64,000 bases of DNA from Pachyseris speciosa (Eukaryota; Cnidaria; Anthozoa; Scleractinia; Pachyseridae). The notes under the pieces are model-generated. The model was not told where the DNA came from and made no database searches. It saw only the letters and a program-made list of their open reading frames with translations. The stretch's first letter is position 1. Each line of letters opens with the position of its first letter. The translations under genes and the position numbers were made by a program. The stretch covers positions 1 to 64,000 of the forward strand of contig JAEMWC010000010.1 of assembly GCA_016490735.1 (NCBI GenBank), in the 5' to 3' direction. Positions 19,600 through 29,965 of the stretch are shown here, one piece after another.

Positions 19600-22460
19600 C
19601 AAAATTCTCGCTCTCTTCCAAGTTTACTTCAAAGTCGGAAGCGATCCGTACGCGCGGTGAACGGATGGGAGGACGCGCCATCAGATTCAAGGATTTAGGA
19701 TTCCGGACTGCTAAAATACTTCAGAAAAAAAATAATGATAATGATTAACGTGGACATTTTCTCATTGCCCAACAACTTTTACGAAACTTGAAACAATTTT
19801 TCAAATTTAGGCGTTACCGGAACAGTTTTCTTCTCAATTTCATTGAAGTTGATTTTACAAAGTTAGCAGCTTAAAGTCTTCGAGCATTACATCATTTTAA
19901 TTTTTTTAACCAAAACTACTGTTCACATAAGGGTATATAAGGACTCTTTCCTAAAGTCGATTATGCCGCAATTCAATCACAGTCCATCCGAAGTATTCAA
20001 CAGCTAAAAATAAGGCCGGCACGGTGCATTTTCATGTGAGAAAATATTTTCGTTTCGACAAGGTAGAGCTACGGGATTCAAAAGCCGTGAAAATAGCCTG
20101 AACTTAGACATTTTTCTCGCCCACCAAGGATCGTGGAACACGTTCCGTCGCATGTTCCGTTGATGACGCAAAAATCCCCAAGGCATAGTTCTTCGGAACT
20201 TTCGCCAAGGGGAATTTTTTTGGCGACAATTTCAATTCAGTGCCACGATAACTTCGGAAGGGAAAGATGTTTCTTTCTCATCACCAAAAATGGCAAAAGT
20301 TATACTTCCCGTAAAGTAAGGAGGTATTTACCCATGCGTGGTACCTTCGGAGAAATTGTGTTGTATTTCAAAGCTTAGCTTAGGATCTTTTTTAAAGTTT
20401 TTCTTCTACTTAACAGCTCCGTTTGCCAGATGATCCATCCTTTTCATTTGAAATGCCAGTGATGGTGTCCTTTAAAAGTCTGAAACTTGATTCAGGATTT
20501 CAGTCTCGAGTTCCGACAAAAAACTAGACAGTCAGAGGTTTAAACTCGAGTCGTCAACCAACCGGCCTCACGAGAAACGATCACAGGCATTTAAACGCGT
20601 CCTCGCTCTGATGCAAATCTTTTCCATAAAAGGCTGGTAAAGACATTTAAACACATCCAATTGTAATTATCATAGCAAAAACTATAAAATGCTCTTGTTC
20701 CTTGTGGCTTGATTTGTGTGCTAATTAAATTAGAATAATCAGTTTGAGTGAACATGTACTTGCTTGCCAACTCGGGGATCTTACAGTTAAAATAGGCTAG
20801 GACATATGAAATTGTGATCAAATAAGCTGGCGTGACCTTCTCAATTATAATTCAATAAGAACACAATTATGAGTGCAAATTAGTAACATCAGCGACATTT
20901 TAGTTAAACATGTAGGCTGACAGAAGCTTTTGAATAAAAATATTTTTTTTAATGTCTTTTCCCAAAATGCTTCCTGAAAATAAAATTCATAGTCGGTCCA
21001 CTGCTTACGTCAACTTGCTTCCTGCATTTCCGTTCGAGTTCACTGACAAACGAATTAAGTGTGTATGTGATGTGCGTTATTAAAGTTTTACGCTATAAGA
21101 AAATGAAATGAACTGGCAGACCAGCAGTCTGGTTGAATTATAATCATATGTAAAGGAACCTTGGTTGGAAACGGCACTGAGAACACTAAAAGAGCTAGGA
21201 AAATTAAGTTTCACCCTGTGGGCAATTAAATGTACTTACAAATTTGTCCATGTACAACACCCACACTCATTTATAGCGTATTGTCGCTATAAATTTGTTT
21301 AAATGCCCTCTCTACCGCTTGATATACATCCTTACAGTCAGGGAGTTTGTTCTTGACTATTGGTCCCACTTTAGAAACCCTGGCCTTAGTAAGATCACTT
21401 TTGATTGTTAAGAACCAATATAGCTTTTAATGAATCTCCGCTGAAGATTCTGCCCAGAAGCTTCCACTCGAGTCACAATGTTATCGTAGAAATGGCCTTG
21501 AACGTTCTTCGTGAGTTAAGTGGGTGTTTCAGATGGAAGAGCTGATGACTTTGGGCGCAGAGTACTAATATTTTGTGTAAAGCCATTTATGGCGCTATTG
21601 CAATCGGAAGGAATCACTGAAATGATTCAGAGGATTACACAGCAGCTAAAATTAATGCCTCAGAATCAGTATAAATAAGCGACATAGCCATTAGAAAACT
21701 ATAGAAATTAACCAGTTGTTTTTCAAATACTGAGTGACCGAAGACAGTGGACCAAATGGGGCCAAATCATTTTATTCCAGTAAGTAAAACCAATTTGAAA
21801 TCGTTAATTGTTGAAACAACCATACTTTAACGCCGTCTATAATGGGTTAAACGTTTCATTTGTCTTCAGCTCTGTTTAAACGCTTGTATATAATGGGTTT
21901 ATTGAACGCAGCGAACGATAAACAAAAAATAATGACTGAAAAAAAATAATGACTGAATCCGATTGAAGGCACAAAAATGGGATAAATAAAGGCGTAGGTG
22001 TATCGCCTTGTACAGTTGAAGAGTTTCATCAGTCTCTTCAGTTTAAGAGTGCTTCACCCGGCCGAGTTACTGAAAGGAAAATTACTGAACTTGATGGAGG
22101 TTACATACTTTTTTGCAGTAAGTAAAACCAGTTTTTGATACTAGTTGTGTAGTCAGATCAATTAATCGACAACTTAATTTAAATAGCCGAGTATTTTAGC
22201 TGGCCCTTCAGGCTACTAATCGGGGACTCTGTGTATTGTATGTTTGAGAGAGCGGCAAACTACAGCACCAGGAACTACGTCCCATACTCTTTTCGATCAA
22301 TGAGTGGGTCCTTTTTCGTCCCCTTCAAGTTTAGCGTGTAGGGGTGAAGTAGACAAGGCCAGCGGCTTAAAGTCACTGCCTATAATGACTCGATCATCTA
22401 ATGAACTGAAGCATGTAGTGATCACACAGCAACCATGATCCTACCCGGGCTATTTTAGGT
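19600..22460. other. No confident gene
   Basis: Long AT-rich stretch. cagtaagtaaaacca occurs twice, at 21779 and 22118, each preceded by a short open stretch. The second (22014-22125) reads QSLQFKSASPGRVTERKITE and could be an exon, but nothing else supports it. Frames at 20004-20378 and 20591-20821 have no recognised domain. Mirror 36815-39670. Confidence 0.4.
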
Positions 22461-22470
22461 CTTTTGTTAA

Positions 22471-22533
22471 TGGTCCGGTCTCTGGTATTCCGCTTAGCTC
22501 AGTCCTTTGCTCTACCAACTGAGTCAACCGGGC
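22471..22533 (-). mobile_element. tRNA-derived SINE head, second family
   Basis: In reverse complement: gcccggttgactcagttggt agagc ... accagagaccggacca. The B box is decayed. Related to 19471-19590. Mirror 36741-36803, plus strand. Confidence 0.55.
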
Positions 22534-22644
22534 AATTATATCGTCTACATGCTTCAGCCACTGTCAATAGCTTTAAAAATCTTCCTAATTATATTCACTT
22601 ACATGGATGTGTTCGAAGGATTGTTGCAAAAAGCCCCGTTATTT

Positions 22645-22700
22645 TTTTCATTTATTTATGCATTTATTTATTCATTTATTTATTCATTATAATTTTTTTT
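22645..22700. repeat. ATTT/ATTC microsatellite
   Basis: Repeats of tttatttattca followed by a T run. Mirror near 36573-36630. Confidence 0.85.
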
Positions 22701-23090
22701 TACCAACACTTTTTTTGAAAAACAAAATAACCATTTTACACGTTAATTTGCAAAATTCAATCTGAAAAGTCACAAAACATATTTTACACACAACCTGCTA
22801 TTTTTTTAACGGTTCCGTCCATTCAGATTTCTGGGTTGAGTTAGTATGGAAGGGAAATTTATTGGTCACAGTTTAAAAATGGCATTTAATAATTTAACGT
22901 TAGCACTTAAACACTTCAGCATTTCTTTGATAAACCTTTAGCGAAAATTATATTTCCTAGTTAACCGAAAATCCCCTCACTAATTTTATTTCTAAGCTTC
23001 AGGTTTGTCTTTGTTTTTGAGTACTAAGTCTAGTAAACCAACTTACGAAATTACGCTAAACTCGCGAAAGTTTAAAACTCCATTGGCCCC

Positions 23091-23443
23091 ATGTCTTCGG
23101 TTCTCAACAGAAGAATAAAATTTCAGGAATGGACTGCGGGTCGGCGGATTCGCAAATCTAAGGAAGGACCATATAATGTGGTCCGAATATTCGAAACTTC
23201 TAACCCATCTTACTTCCAAACAGATATTTTTACCGAAATTACTGATCAAGTGCCCCTGAGGGACTTCATACTGACAATCACGAGAAGCTTTTGCAGTGTT
23301 ATTGATAGCGATAATGTCAGAAGACACCAGTTGCCAAACACGATGCTGCTAGGCTTTGTTTCAAACATTTAAAAGTAATTGAACGATCTAGACTAGAGGA
23401 AAGATGTCAACGACTGGTAGATTATATTTGCACAATTCAATGA
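23091..23443 (+). pseudogene. Unrecognised 117-codon frame, shifted in this arm
   Basis: From ATG 23091 the frame reads MSSVLNRRIKFQEWTAGRR, passes VPLRDFILTITRSF and stops at 23372, because one T is missing in the run at about 23358 compared with the right arm. There it continues to 117 codons. It ends about 165 bp upstream of the beta-trefoil gene on the same strand, so it could be a 5' exon, but no donor was found. The opposite strand is also open (23043-23327), which weakens the case. Confidence 0.25.
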
Positions 23444-23607
23444 AAGCATGGAATTAGGACTGCCCCATAATAAAATTGATAGACGAATACAGTCTGCGAA
23501 CACTTTGTGACACTTAATTTGTCTAAAGGTCCAGTAAGAACGTGAGCAGCCGTTACAAGCAATCAACGAGCATTCATGTCATCCCGCTTCACTTTCAGAT
23601 TGTGGTC

Positions 23608-24691
23608 ATGTTGTCGCTGACGTGTGTAGAAGTCCACTCCGGCCATAACACCCTTAGGTCTTCCTTCAGAGAAGAGAAGGAGGAGTGCTCTGGCAATGTT
23701 ATTTGGATACATTGCAATAATTCAAATAAGAACGAATGCGACGCGATGTGCAACGGACCCAACACAACTGATCCAAGGACAAGTAAGTCAAAAACTGATC
23801 GACATTGTGGTAGCAGTTTGCTCTGTGAAGAGAGATATTTTTTTTGTGAAAAGAGTCGTCAGTGAATTCAAACAAGCGAACGACCAATAAACGATGAATA
23901 AACAACCAGATAAAAGAATGACAGCAAACGGACAACAACAATTAAAACATTTATTTTGCGTGATTTGTTAAAGAACAGCAGATCAGCCACCAACGGACGA
24001 ATAATTAAAACCAATTAACGATAAAAAGTTGAAACCGAACGGCAACTAAGATGAACACAGTTTATAAGAGAGCAATTATAAATGAATAAAGCAATGACAT
24101 TTAATTTCCTTTGTTTTCATTTGAAGATTTTCAGATTGTATATAGACATGGACAAAATGTTACGATTGAGAATAACAAATACGCACTGATATCCAATGGG
24201 ACGAACGTGGTTTTTAAGGTGAGTAAACAGAGCTCAGTTCTATTCTCTCTTAAGGTTACTCCCTTTCCACTGAACACCTCTAACGCCCAACTACTTATTT
24301 ACTTCTACCAGTTGCTAGTATAAAGGGTTTACAAATCACCCTCTTATTTTAAGGTTTCCAGTCTTGAGTTTAGTTTTGCTGTGTTCAAGGGATATTCTGT
24401 TAGAATGTCGTGTCAAAATTTGAAAACTACAACTGAGGTACGCGTTCATCCTGGCTCCTAATTGTCAATGCAATAAGTCTAGTTTTATTTAATTCACAGA
24501 GGCAGACAGAGTCAGCTGACAAGTTCTTGTTTAAAGAGTGGCAAAAATTCACCGAAGATGGTTATGAATTTTATCGGTACAGTACTCTTGGAAGTACTCC
24601 AAAGTACTTATATTGCAATTGCGAGAAAGACACCTTACTTCTGACAAGTAATCCTAATGAGATAGGAAACCGTTTTCTAAAGACTACCTAA
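23608..24691 (+). CDS. Small secreted beta-trefoil-like (FGF/IL-1-type) gene, three exons (left)
   Basis: Exon 1 (23608-23782) starts at ATG: MLSLTCVEVHSG, a short and weak signal-like start, then ECSGNVIWIHCNNSNKNECD, ending in phase 1 at gtaagt. Exon 2 (24127-24218, acceptor tttcatttgaag) reads FQIVYRHGQNVTIENNKYAL, then GTNVVFK, donor gtgagt. Exon 3 (24500-24691, acceptor aattcacag) reads FLFKEWQKFTEDGYEFYRYS, PKYLYCN and LLLTS, to TAA. Phases agree (1/2, then 0), giving 152 residues. Length, N-glycosylation sites (NVT, NGT), and the F-x-E...GY-x2-Y...YL-C-N pattern suggest an FGF/IL-1-like beta-trefoil. That fold is inference; a longer 5' exon could supply a better signal peptide. A duplicated terminal exon follows. 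Confidence 0.6.
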
Positions 24692-24996
24692 GGAAAAAAA
24701 AAGAATCCTGATCTTAATGATTTTATTAACAAGATTCATTAGCAATGGAAAATAGAAAATTGTGGTTCTACCTCGGTGTAAAAACCTGTGAAACTCACGA
24801 ATGACGTAAAACAAAGAAAACAAAACATTCTAAACAATGGCGTACACCAAAACAATACCTCATAAAACAAAGAAAACCTTGCCAGGTTTTTAAACCGAGG
24901 TAAACCCAAAATTGCGGCATCATGTTTAGTAGATGGCACTGAGTGAGGAAATGTCAAAGAAATTGTATTGACAGGGCCCTCCCTTCCTTTTTTTAG

Positions 24997-25148
24997 AACA
25001 GGGAGATGAATTTTATCGGTACAGTACTCCTGGAAGATCTCCAAAGTACTTATATTGCAACTGCAAGAATGAAAACTTACTTCTGACTAGTGATCCTGAA
25101 GTTAGGGAATCCCTTTTTCGAAAGACTTCCCACGAAAAAAGAAAATAA
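24997..25148 (+). CDS. Duplicated alternative terminal exon of the beta-trefoil-like gene (left)
   Basis: After a clean acceptor (ccttcctttttttag) the frame QGDEFYRYSTPGRSPKYLYC, then NENLLLTSDPEV, ends at TAA 25146-25148. It copies the second half of exon 3 and its downstream DNA (gatcttaatgattttattaa, tttagtagatggcactga). Its entry phase fits exon 1 (phase 1) and not exon 2 (phase 0), so in-frame use would skip exon 2. It may be non-functional. Mirror 34125-34276, minus strand. Confidence 0.45.
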
Positions 25149-25659
25149 TCTTGATCTTAATGATTTTATTAACAATATTTATTTGCAATGGAAATTCGAA
25201 AATTGTGGAATCATGTTTAGTAGATGGCACTGACTGAGAAAATGTCAAAGTAATAGATATTGTATTGACTGAGCTCTCCCTTCCTTGTTTTCTTTTTATA
25301 CCACAACTGATTTTTATGCACTACCTTTTTGTTTGAATATGTTATCTAATTTATATCCAGTAAAAAAATGTTAAAATTAAAAACCAAAAACTTACAAGGA
25401 CTGATTTGGCTGGCTGGTTGTAAACCGGAACAACGGACAGGAACACCGTTTTCTAATGACGTAAGTGTCTGGGTTGTACACCACTCTTTCGAATTTCTTC
25501 CAAATGGAACGGCGTACGATTTTCAAAATGCCCAAGTTTGAGCGAGAATGTTGCCTAGCCAGCTTTTCAATATAGCGCGTTTTAATTACAAACAGACCAT
25601 CTGATTCTGCATTTCTGCCTCTGAGAAAAGGGACATATATACGCTGAGTGTTTTCTCAT

Positions 25660-25794
25660 TGGAGCACAAATGCCAGAGGTGTTGCGGTGCTAATTAAGAA
25701 CGGTTTTGATATCGATATTCCGTCTCAGACAGACTCAATGGGTAGATTCATATTGCTTAAAGCGGTGATAACAGGTCAAACGTATACTAACGTA

Positions 25795-25797
<3 letters not shown>
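25660..25797 (+). pseudogene. LINE (L1/Tx1-like) endonuclease fragment, part 1
   Basis: Reads FSHWSTNARGVAVLIKNGFD, then PSQTDSMGRFILLKAVITGQ and YTNV, the early part of an APE-type endonuclease of non-LTR retroelements. The match breaks at about 25797 where a Penelope-like element starts; it resumes at 26977. Mirror about 33476-33613. Confidence 0.65.
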
Positions 25798-25847
<50 letters not shown>

Positions 25848-25872
25848 ATCACGAAAATTTGGTTTATCAACG

Positions 25873-25903
<31 letters not shown>

Positions 25904-26914
25904 GGATTCGATTAGCTGACGTTTCGAGCGTTAGCCCTTCGTCGGAGCGAATCAAAGAATTGTGGGTTGTGTATGGTTTATATACAGAAAATGGAGCTAC
26001 GCTATTGGTGGTAACATGGTAACGTGAAAAACAGGAATAAATTAATTGAATGAAAAGCGCTTGTTGATACCGTGGGGATTAAGAGTGCCAATTTAAAAGA
26101 TCAATCTTTGCTCGAGATTTTTACGACTTTCCGTGGTACCTTGATGTAGGGAAAGGCATCGAAGGACAAGTTTTGCACATTCCACCCGCATAATAGCCCA
26201 GTTAAAGCCATGATTCTTAATAACTTTAAGATACTGCAAAATGATCCAGAAACTGCCAGAATCTTTTCGGAACCACCGCTGATTTCATTTAAACGCGACA
26301 AAAATGTAGGTAACTTTCTAGTTAAAAGCGCATTCAAAACAACTGAACAACCTGGCACTTTTAAATGCACTCGCTCGCGATGCAAAACTTGTTCTTTCAT
26401 TCAAAACACTGACAAAATAACCGGCCCTAAGCGATCTGTTAAGATCACTGATCGTTTCACATGTACCTCCCCAAATGTTATCTATTGCATAACCTGCACA
26501 TTTTGCAAAAAGTTATATATCGGCGAAACAGGAAGACGACTAGGTGACCGATTCCGAGAACATCTTCGTGATGTTGAGAAAGATAACAAAGACGCATCCA
26601 AACCTGTCGCTCGGCATTTTAATCTCCCTAACCATTCCAAACAACACATGTCGATCTCCGGCCTTTCCCTACATCAAGGTACCACGGAAAGCCGTAGAAA
26701 TCTCAAGCAAAGACTGATATTTCAAATTGGCACTCTTAATCCCCACGGTATCAACAAGCGCTTTTCATTCAATTAATTTATTCCTGTTTTTTACGTTACC
26801 ATATTACCACCAATAGCGTAGCTCCATTTTCTGTATATAAACCATACACAACCCACAATTCCTCGTTTCGCTCCGACGAAGGGCTAACGCTCGAAACGTC
26901 AGCTAATCGAATCC

Positions 26915-26945
<31 letters not shown>

Positions 26946-26966
26946 CGTTGATAAACCAAATTTTCA
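25793..26966 (+). mobile_element. Penelope-like element inserted in the LINE (left)
   Basis: A frame at 26210-26776 has a linker with Cys motif (FKCTRSRCKTCSF) and the GIY-YIG domain (NVIYCITC..CKKLYIGETG RRLGDRFREHL), the C-terminal end of Penelope-like polyproteins; the RT is absent. The piece is flanked by ~305-bp inverted copies of its own 3' end (25853-26158 and 26661-26965), a foldback layout typical of this class. Imperfect 10-bp flanks (tatactaacg 25783-25792, tataccaacg 26967-26976) look like a target duplication. The open minus frame 26101-26400 is a shadow of the inverted copy. Confidence 0.75.
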
Positions 26967-26976
26967 TATACCAACG

Positions 26977-27720
26977 CAAACTAATATACAGACCAAAGAG
27001 GGATGTTGATGCCGTTAAATTGTTACAATCTGGCAAATCTATTGAGAAATGATGATTTGGAAAATGAAGAAAACATCATTATAGGTGGTGATTTTAATTG
27101 ATAAAAAAGGTGCCACTCAGAATTCTCAAAGGTATGTAATGTAATAAAATCCATTGAAGATATTCAAGACGAATTTAGTCCCCACGACATATGGCGTATA
27201 AAAAACCCAAATCAACAAAGCTTTACTTGGGGACGCTGCTCTTCTTTTGTATCTTGCAGACTGGAATATTGGTTGATTTCGGATAAATTGCATGATTTAT
27301 TGACCAAAGTAGATATTTTACCATCAATGAAATCGGATCACTCCGCAATTTTTCTGGAACTTGGAGAAATTAATCAAAATACTCGAGGCCCTGGTTACTG
27401 GAAACTGCATACGTCACTACTTGCCAACGAAGAATATAAGAATATGATAAACGATAATCTACCAATTTGGCTTGAAGAAGGGAAAGATCTTTAAGACCCA
27501 AGATTCCTCTGGGACTCGGTAAAATTTAATATAAGAACTAGCTCCATCGCCTTTTCTAAAAAAAAATCAAAAGATCAGTGAAAGCGTAAAGAAGAACTAA
27601 ATCAAAAGTACCAAGAATCAGTAGCAGCTTTTCAAGATCGTCCTTGTGACAACACACGAATAACGATGGTTAATGCTTCCATCCCATGAAGTCAGACACA
27701 ACAACAAATTATGTGGGAGA
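26977..27720 (+). pseudogene. LINE (L1/Tx1-like) endonuclease fragment, part 2
   Basis: Reads RPKRDVDAVKLL, ENIIIGGDFN (catalytic GGDFN-type motif), SFTWGRCSSFVSCRLEYWLI, KSDHSAIFLELGEI (the SDH motif) and RGPGYWKLHTSLLANEEY, in order, as in APE endonucleases of L1/Tx1-like elements. Stops and a frameshift interrupt it. The longest open piece is 27273-27494. No reverse transcriptase follows. Mirror about 31566-32309. Confidence 0.75.
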
Positions 27721-27724
27721 AAGG

Positions 27725-28055
27725 TGTAGGGGAGGCCCAACCACCAGGTCACTGAGAGGTCCTTATCTTCTCACGGGGTCCTAATCCCCAGGCCATTTAA
27801 AGGTCTTAATCCTCTTGAAGACTTAGCAGGAACGCATTGTTACCATGGAAACACAGCTATCCTAGGGTCCCAATTTCTACCAAAACAGCTGACCATATGA
27901 GTCTATGGGGCAAAGGGCGACCTGTATGGAGCACTTTATCGCCTCAGATACACAAAGTATATTCCCCATAGCGAATAACAACCAAACTAAAATTAGGTTA
28001 GGGAAAAATTTGTCCCAGTAATTTCTGTGAAACATCTAGAGTTAAGGGTTTTGGA
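27725..28055. other. No gene seen
   Basis: Non-coding; includes ccatggaaacacagctatcc and ctatgggg-type words. Possibly a decayed transposon. Mirror 31231-31560. Confidence 0.4.
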
Positions 28056-28556
28056 GATTTAATATATCGCTCCTTGTCAGGAGAGAGTCGAGCCTCCATT
28101 CTAGCTGAATCGAGCGTAATACCATCAATTCTAGGAGGTAAAGGGCCCGTGAGTCTTGTCGACCGCAATAGGGAGACCTAAATTCGTAAGGAGAAGCAAC
28201 ATGCTAGACAGGCTTTGCTTACATCCCTGAATGGGTGTAGGGAGAGCTGAAGTAGGTCCAGTAATGAAATAGTCTAAGATGTTTGGGAAAAGGCAGATGA
28301 AAGATGGTCCTGACTTTGTCCGAATGCTTCTTGGGATTAATCCAATAGGAGATACCGGAAAAGTTAGGGAATGGTGGAGTGAGAAATGGACCTGTCACTC
28401 GACTCAAAGCAACCTCTTCCATTAAATTCTCAGTGACTACATTTGGTTGTTCTAGTGCCATTGGAAAATTGCATATAAAACTAGGGACTCTATGCCCGGT
28501 ATAACCAATATCGGCACCGTACTGAAGACTATTTAAAAGAGTTGAAACAATTTAAC
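28056..28556 (-). pseudogene. DIRS-type retroelement RT fragment (left)
   Basis: On the minus strand: YGADIGYTGHRVPSF, then QPNVVTENLMEEVALSRVTG and PFLTPPFPNFSG, WINPKK, KVRTIFHLPFPK, the start of the DIRS-family reverse transcriptase. Further on in other frames come AVDKTHGPFTS and DGITLDSARMEARLSPDKE, from the RT thumb side. The catalytic palm is missing and frames shift, so it is a relic. The longest open block is 28219-28461. Confidence 0.65.
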
Positions 28557-28593
28557 GATCTGGATGAATATCACATTAATGGAAGCAAACGCC

Positions 28594-28665
28594 CTCCCCG
28601 GCGGGGAATCGAACCCCGGTCTCCCGCGTGACAAGCTGGGATACTCACCACTGTTCTACCGAGGA
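28594..28665 (-). tRNA. tRNA-Asp(GTC)-like gene (left)
   Basis: In reverse complement the 72 bases fold as a tRNA: acceptor TCCTCGG/CCGGGGA with one G-T pair, D arm with GTAGAACAGTGGTGAGTAT, anticodon loop TTGTCAC (GTC), and T arm CCGGG/TTCGATT/CCCGC-like, closely resembling eukaryotic tRNA-Asp. The anticodon stem CCAGC/GCGGG has an A-G mismatch where the consensus pairs C-G. A and B boxes look good. It may be functional or slightly decayed. The ORF 28564-28824 runs through it and is not coding. Confidence 0.7.
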
Positions 28666-28829
28666 GCTCACGTGCTGCAGGAACTCCTGAGAACGCCCAT
28701 TCTCGGAGACCAAGAGGCAGAGAGTCGAGTTGAGACAATGATTCAGGACGAGCGACAGTTTACAAGACGGACAGGAGAGCCCCTGGGAACATTTCTTTAT
28801 CGGACTAGTTCCAGAAGCCATTGAAATAC

Positions 28830-29320
28830 AGTTTCCTGATTGCGGGCAAATTTTCTGGCAAGGAATTATTTTCTGCCCAATCGGGGATCAGCTTATATAT
28901 CGCACTCCTTTCGTGAATTCTTATACCGAGGGTCAAACGTTCAATCTGCTGTCAGCCATATTTCGATCGCTGTATCGACACTTCGAGGAACGTTATGCAC
29001 CTATCAATGTTAGTCCAGAGAGGGAGTGAGGGATATGGGATTAGGTGGGGACTTTGATAGACATCTCCCGTCCCGGGTGGGGAATTTTAACAACTTGAGG
29101 AGAATGGTTTCCCCAGGATGGGAAAGTTTGATCAGACTTGAAAACTGAATAAATATTAATAAAACACCGTTTCCCGGGCTTAGACTTTGCCATGATATAC
29201 TACACGCTGCGATACCGCCTTCTGGAAACTGGTCGGCAAAGCAAAGCCTGGATACGACTCATACGAGTGACTTTGCCATCATGAAAATACCCATTAGTCC
29301 CCGTGAGGCACGGACAAGAT
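28830..29320. other. Innermost arm DNA, no gene
   Basis: Contains a gagtgagggatatgggatta-type block (29025-29060) that has a diverged relative in the spacer at 29650-29710. No coding evidence. Mirror 29966-30456. Confidence 0.5.
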
Positions 29321-29378
29321 CGGGCGAGTGAAACGCAGCCGTTCAATTATTGAACGGCTGCGTTTCACTCGCCCGATC
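29318..29378. repeat. 61-bp near-perfect palindrome at the arm/spacer border
   Basis: Two 30-nt arms flank a single central base (29348). The left arm runs 29318-29347 and the right 29349-29378. Arms begin gatcgggcgag and end ctcgcccgatc. Its first three bases overlap the last three bases of the left arm of the giant repeat. Extruded as a cruciform it would make an almost loop-free hairpin. Confidence 0.9.
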
Positions 29379-29965
29379 GGTAAACTTGGCTGGCCTGTGC
29401 AACAGAAATTCCATCGCCCAGAAAAGTTTCAGGAGCGGCTCACTGCCTCTGAGTACACTAGAGAAGAACAAAAGCTCATACCAAACAACAACAATTGTGG
29501 CCTACTTGTCAACAATTCTTCACGTGAAGTTTACCATACCAGCGATTGGTCTTCATCTTGATTTTTCTAATTCCTTACAAGTGATTTTTGCTTGAGTAGA
29601 AGTTGAATTTGTCGATATCTGGGTTTTGTGGGCCCCTTTCCACCATAACGCACCTACAAATGTTAATCCCGAAGGGGGATGGGGGGATACGGGATGGGGT
29701 GGGGTCTTTGGTCTGAAACGCAAATTTTGTGTCAAACCTCCAAACCCTTGGGTAAAGTTTCGAGTTCAAAGCTCCCTTCTGTAGGGATTACGATCCAAGA
29801 GGTTGACCTCTTAAATGCTTAAACAAAACACACACTCCAGGTTTAAATATCACAGTTTTTTTTTTCTTTTAACAACGGGAATGAAAGAACACTGGAAGAA
29901 ACCGATGGCTTATCGGTAACAATAGTGATTAGATTGGACATATTTTCATAACCTTTCTTTCCTCC
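29321..29965. other. Unique spacer at the centre of the inverted repeat
   Basis: These 645 bp between the arms have no mirror copy. They begin with a 61-bp hairpin. A stretch near 29650-29710 rich in gggatggggg resembles arm sequence near 29000-29060, so part of it is an older dispersed repeat. The open frame at 29328-29561 starts inside the hairpin and has no recognisable domain. I see no convincing gene. Confidence 0.85.

Larger units (their letters stand above)
1..29320 (+). repeat. Left arm of giant inverted repeat
   Basis: This arm is repeated as the reverse complement at 29966-57613. Many open frames recur on the opposite strand with matching end coordinates, for example 3709-4185 with 53425-53901, 15750-16151 with 41460-41861, and 28219-28461 with 30825-31067. 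Direct reading of the flanks confirms near-identity, including non-coding DNA. It holds a 1665-bp block (16462-18126) absent from the other arm and 13 bp near 26747 also missing there. Remaining differences are mostly homopolymer lengths plus scattered substitutions. The inner end is exact: both arms share cggacaagat and then diverge. The outer end is beyond position 1. It may be a recent large inverted duplication or an assembly fold-back of two near-identical haplotypes. Confidence 0.97.

Noticed and set aside
23043..23327. 94-codon minus frame with a donor-like end
   Set aside because: Antisense to another open frame of similar length; nothing distinguishes either as coding, so only the sense-strand one is listed, at low confidence.
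26101..26400. 99-codon minus frame
   Set aside because: Shadow of the inverted Penelope end and the antisense of the GIY-YIG frame.
28564..28824. 86-codon frame and its mirror at 30462-30722
   Set aside because: It contains the whole tRNA-Asp-like gene in antisense.
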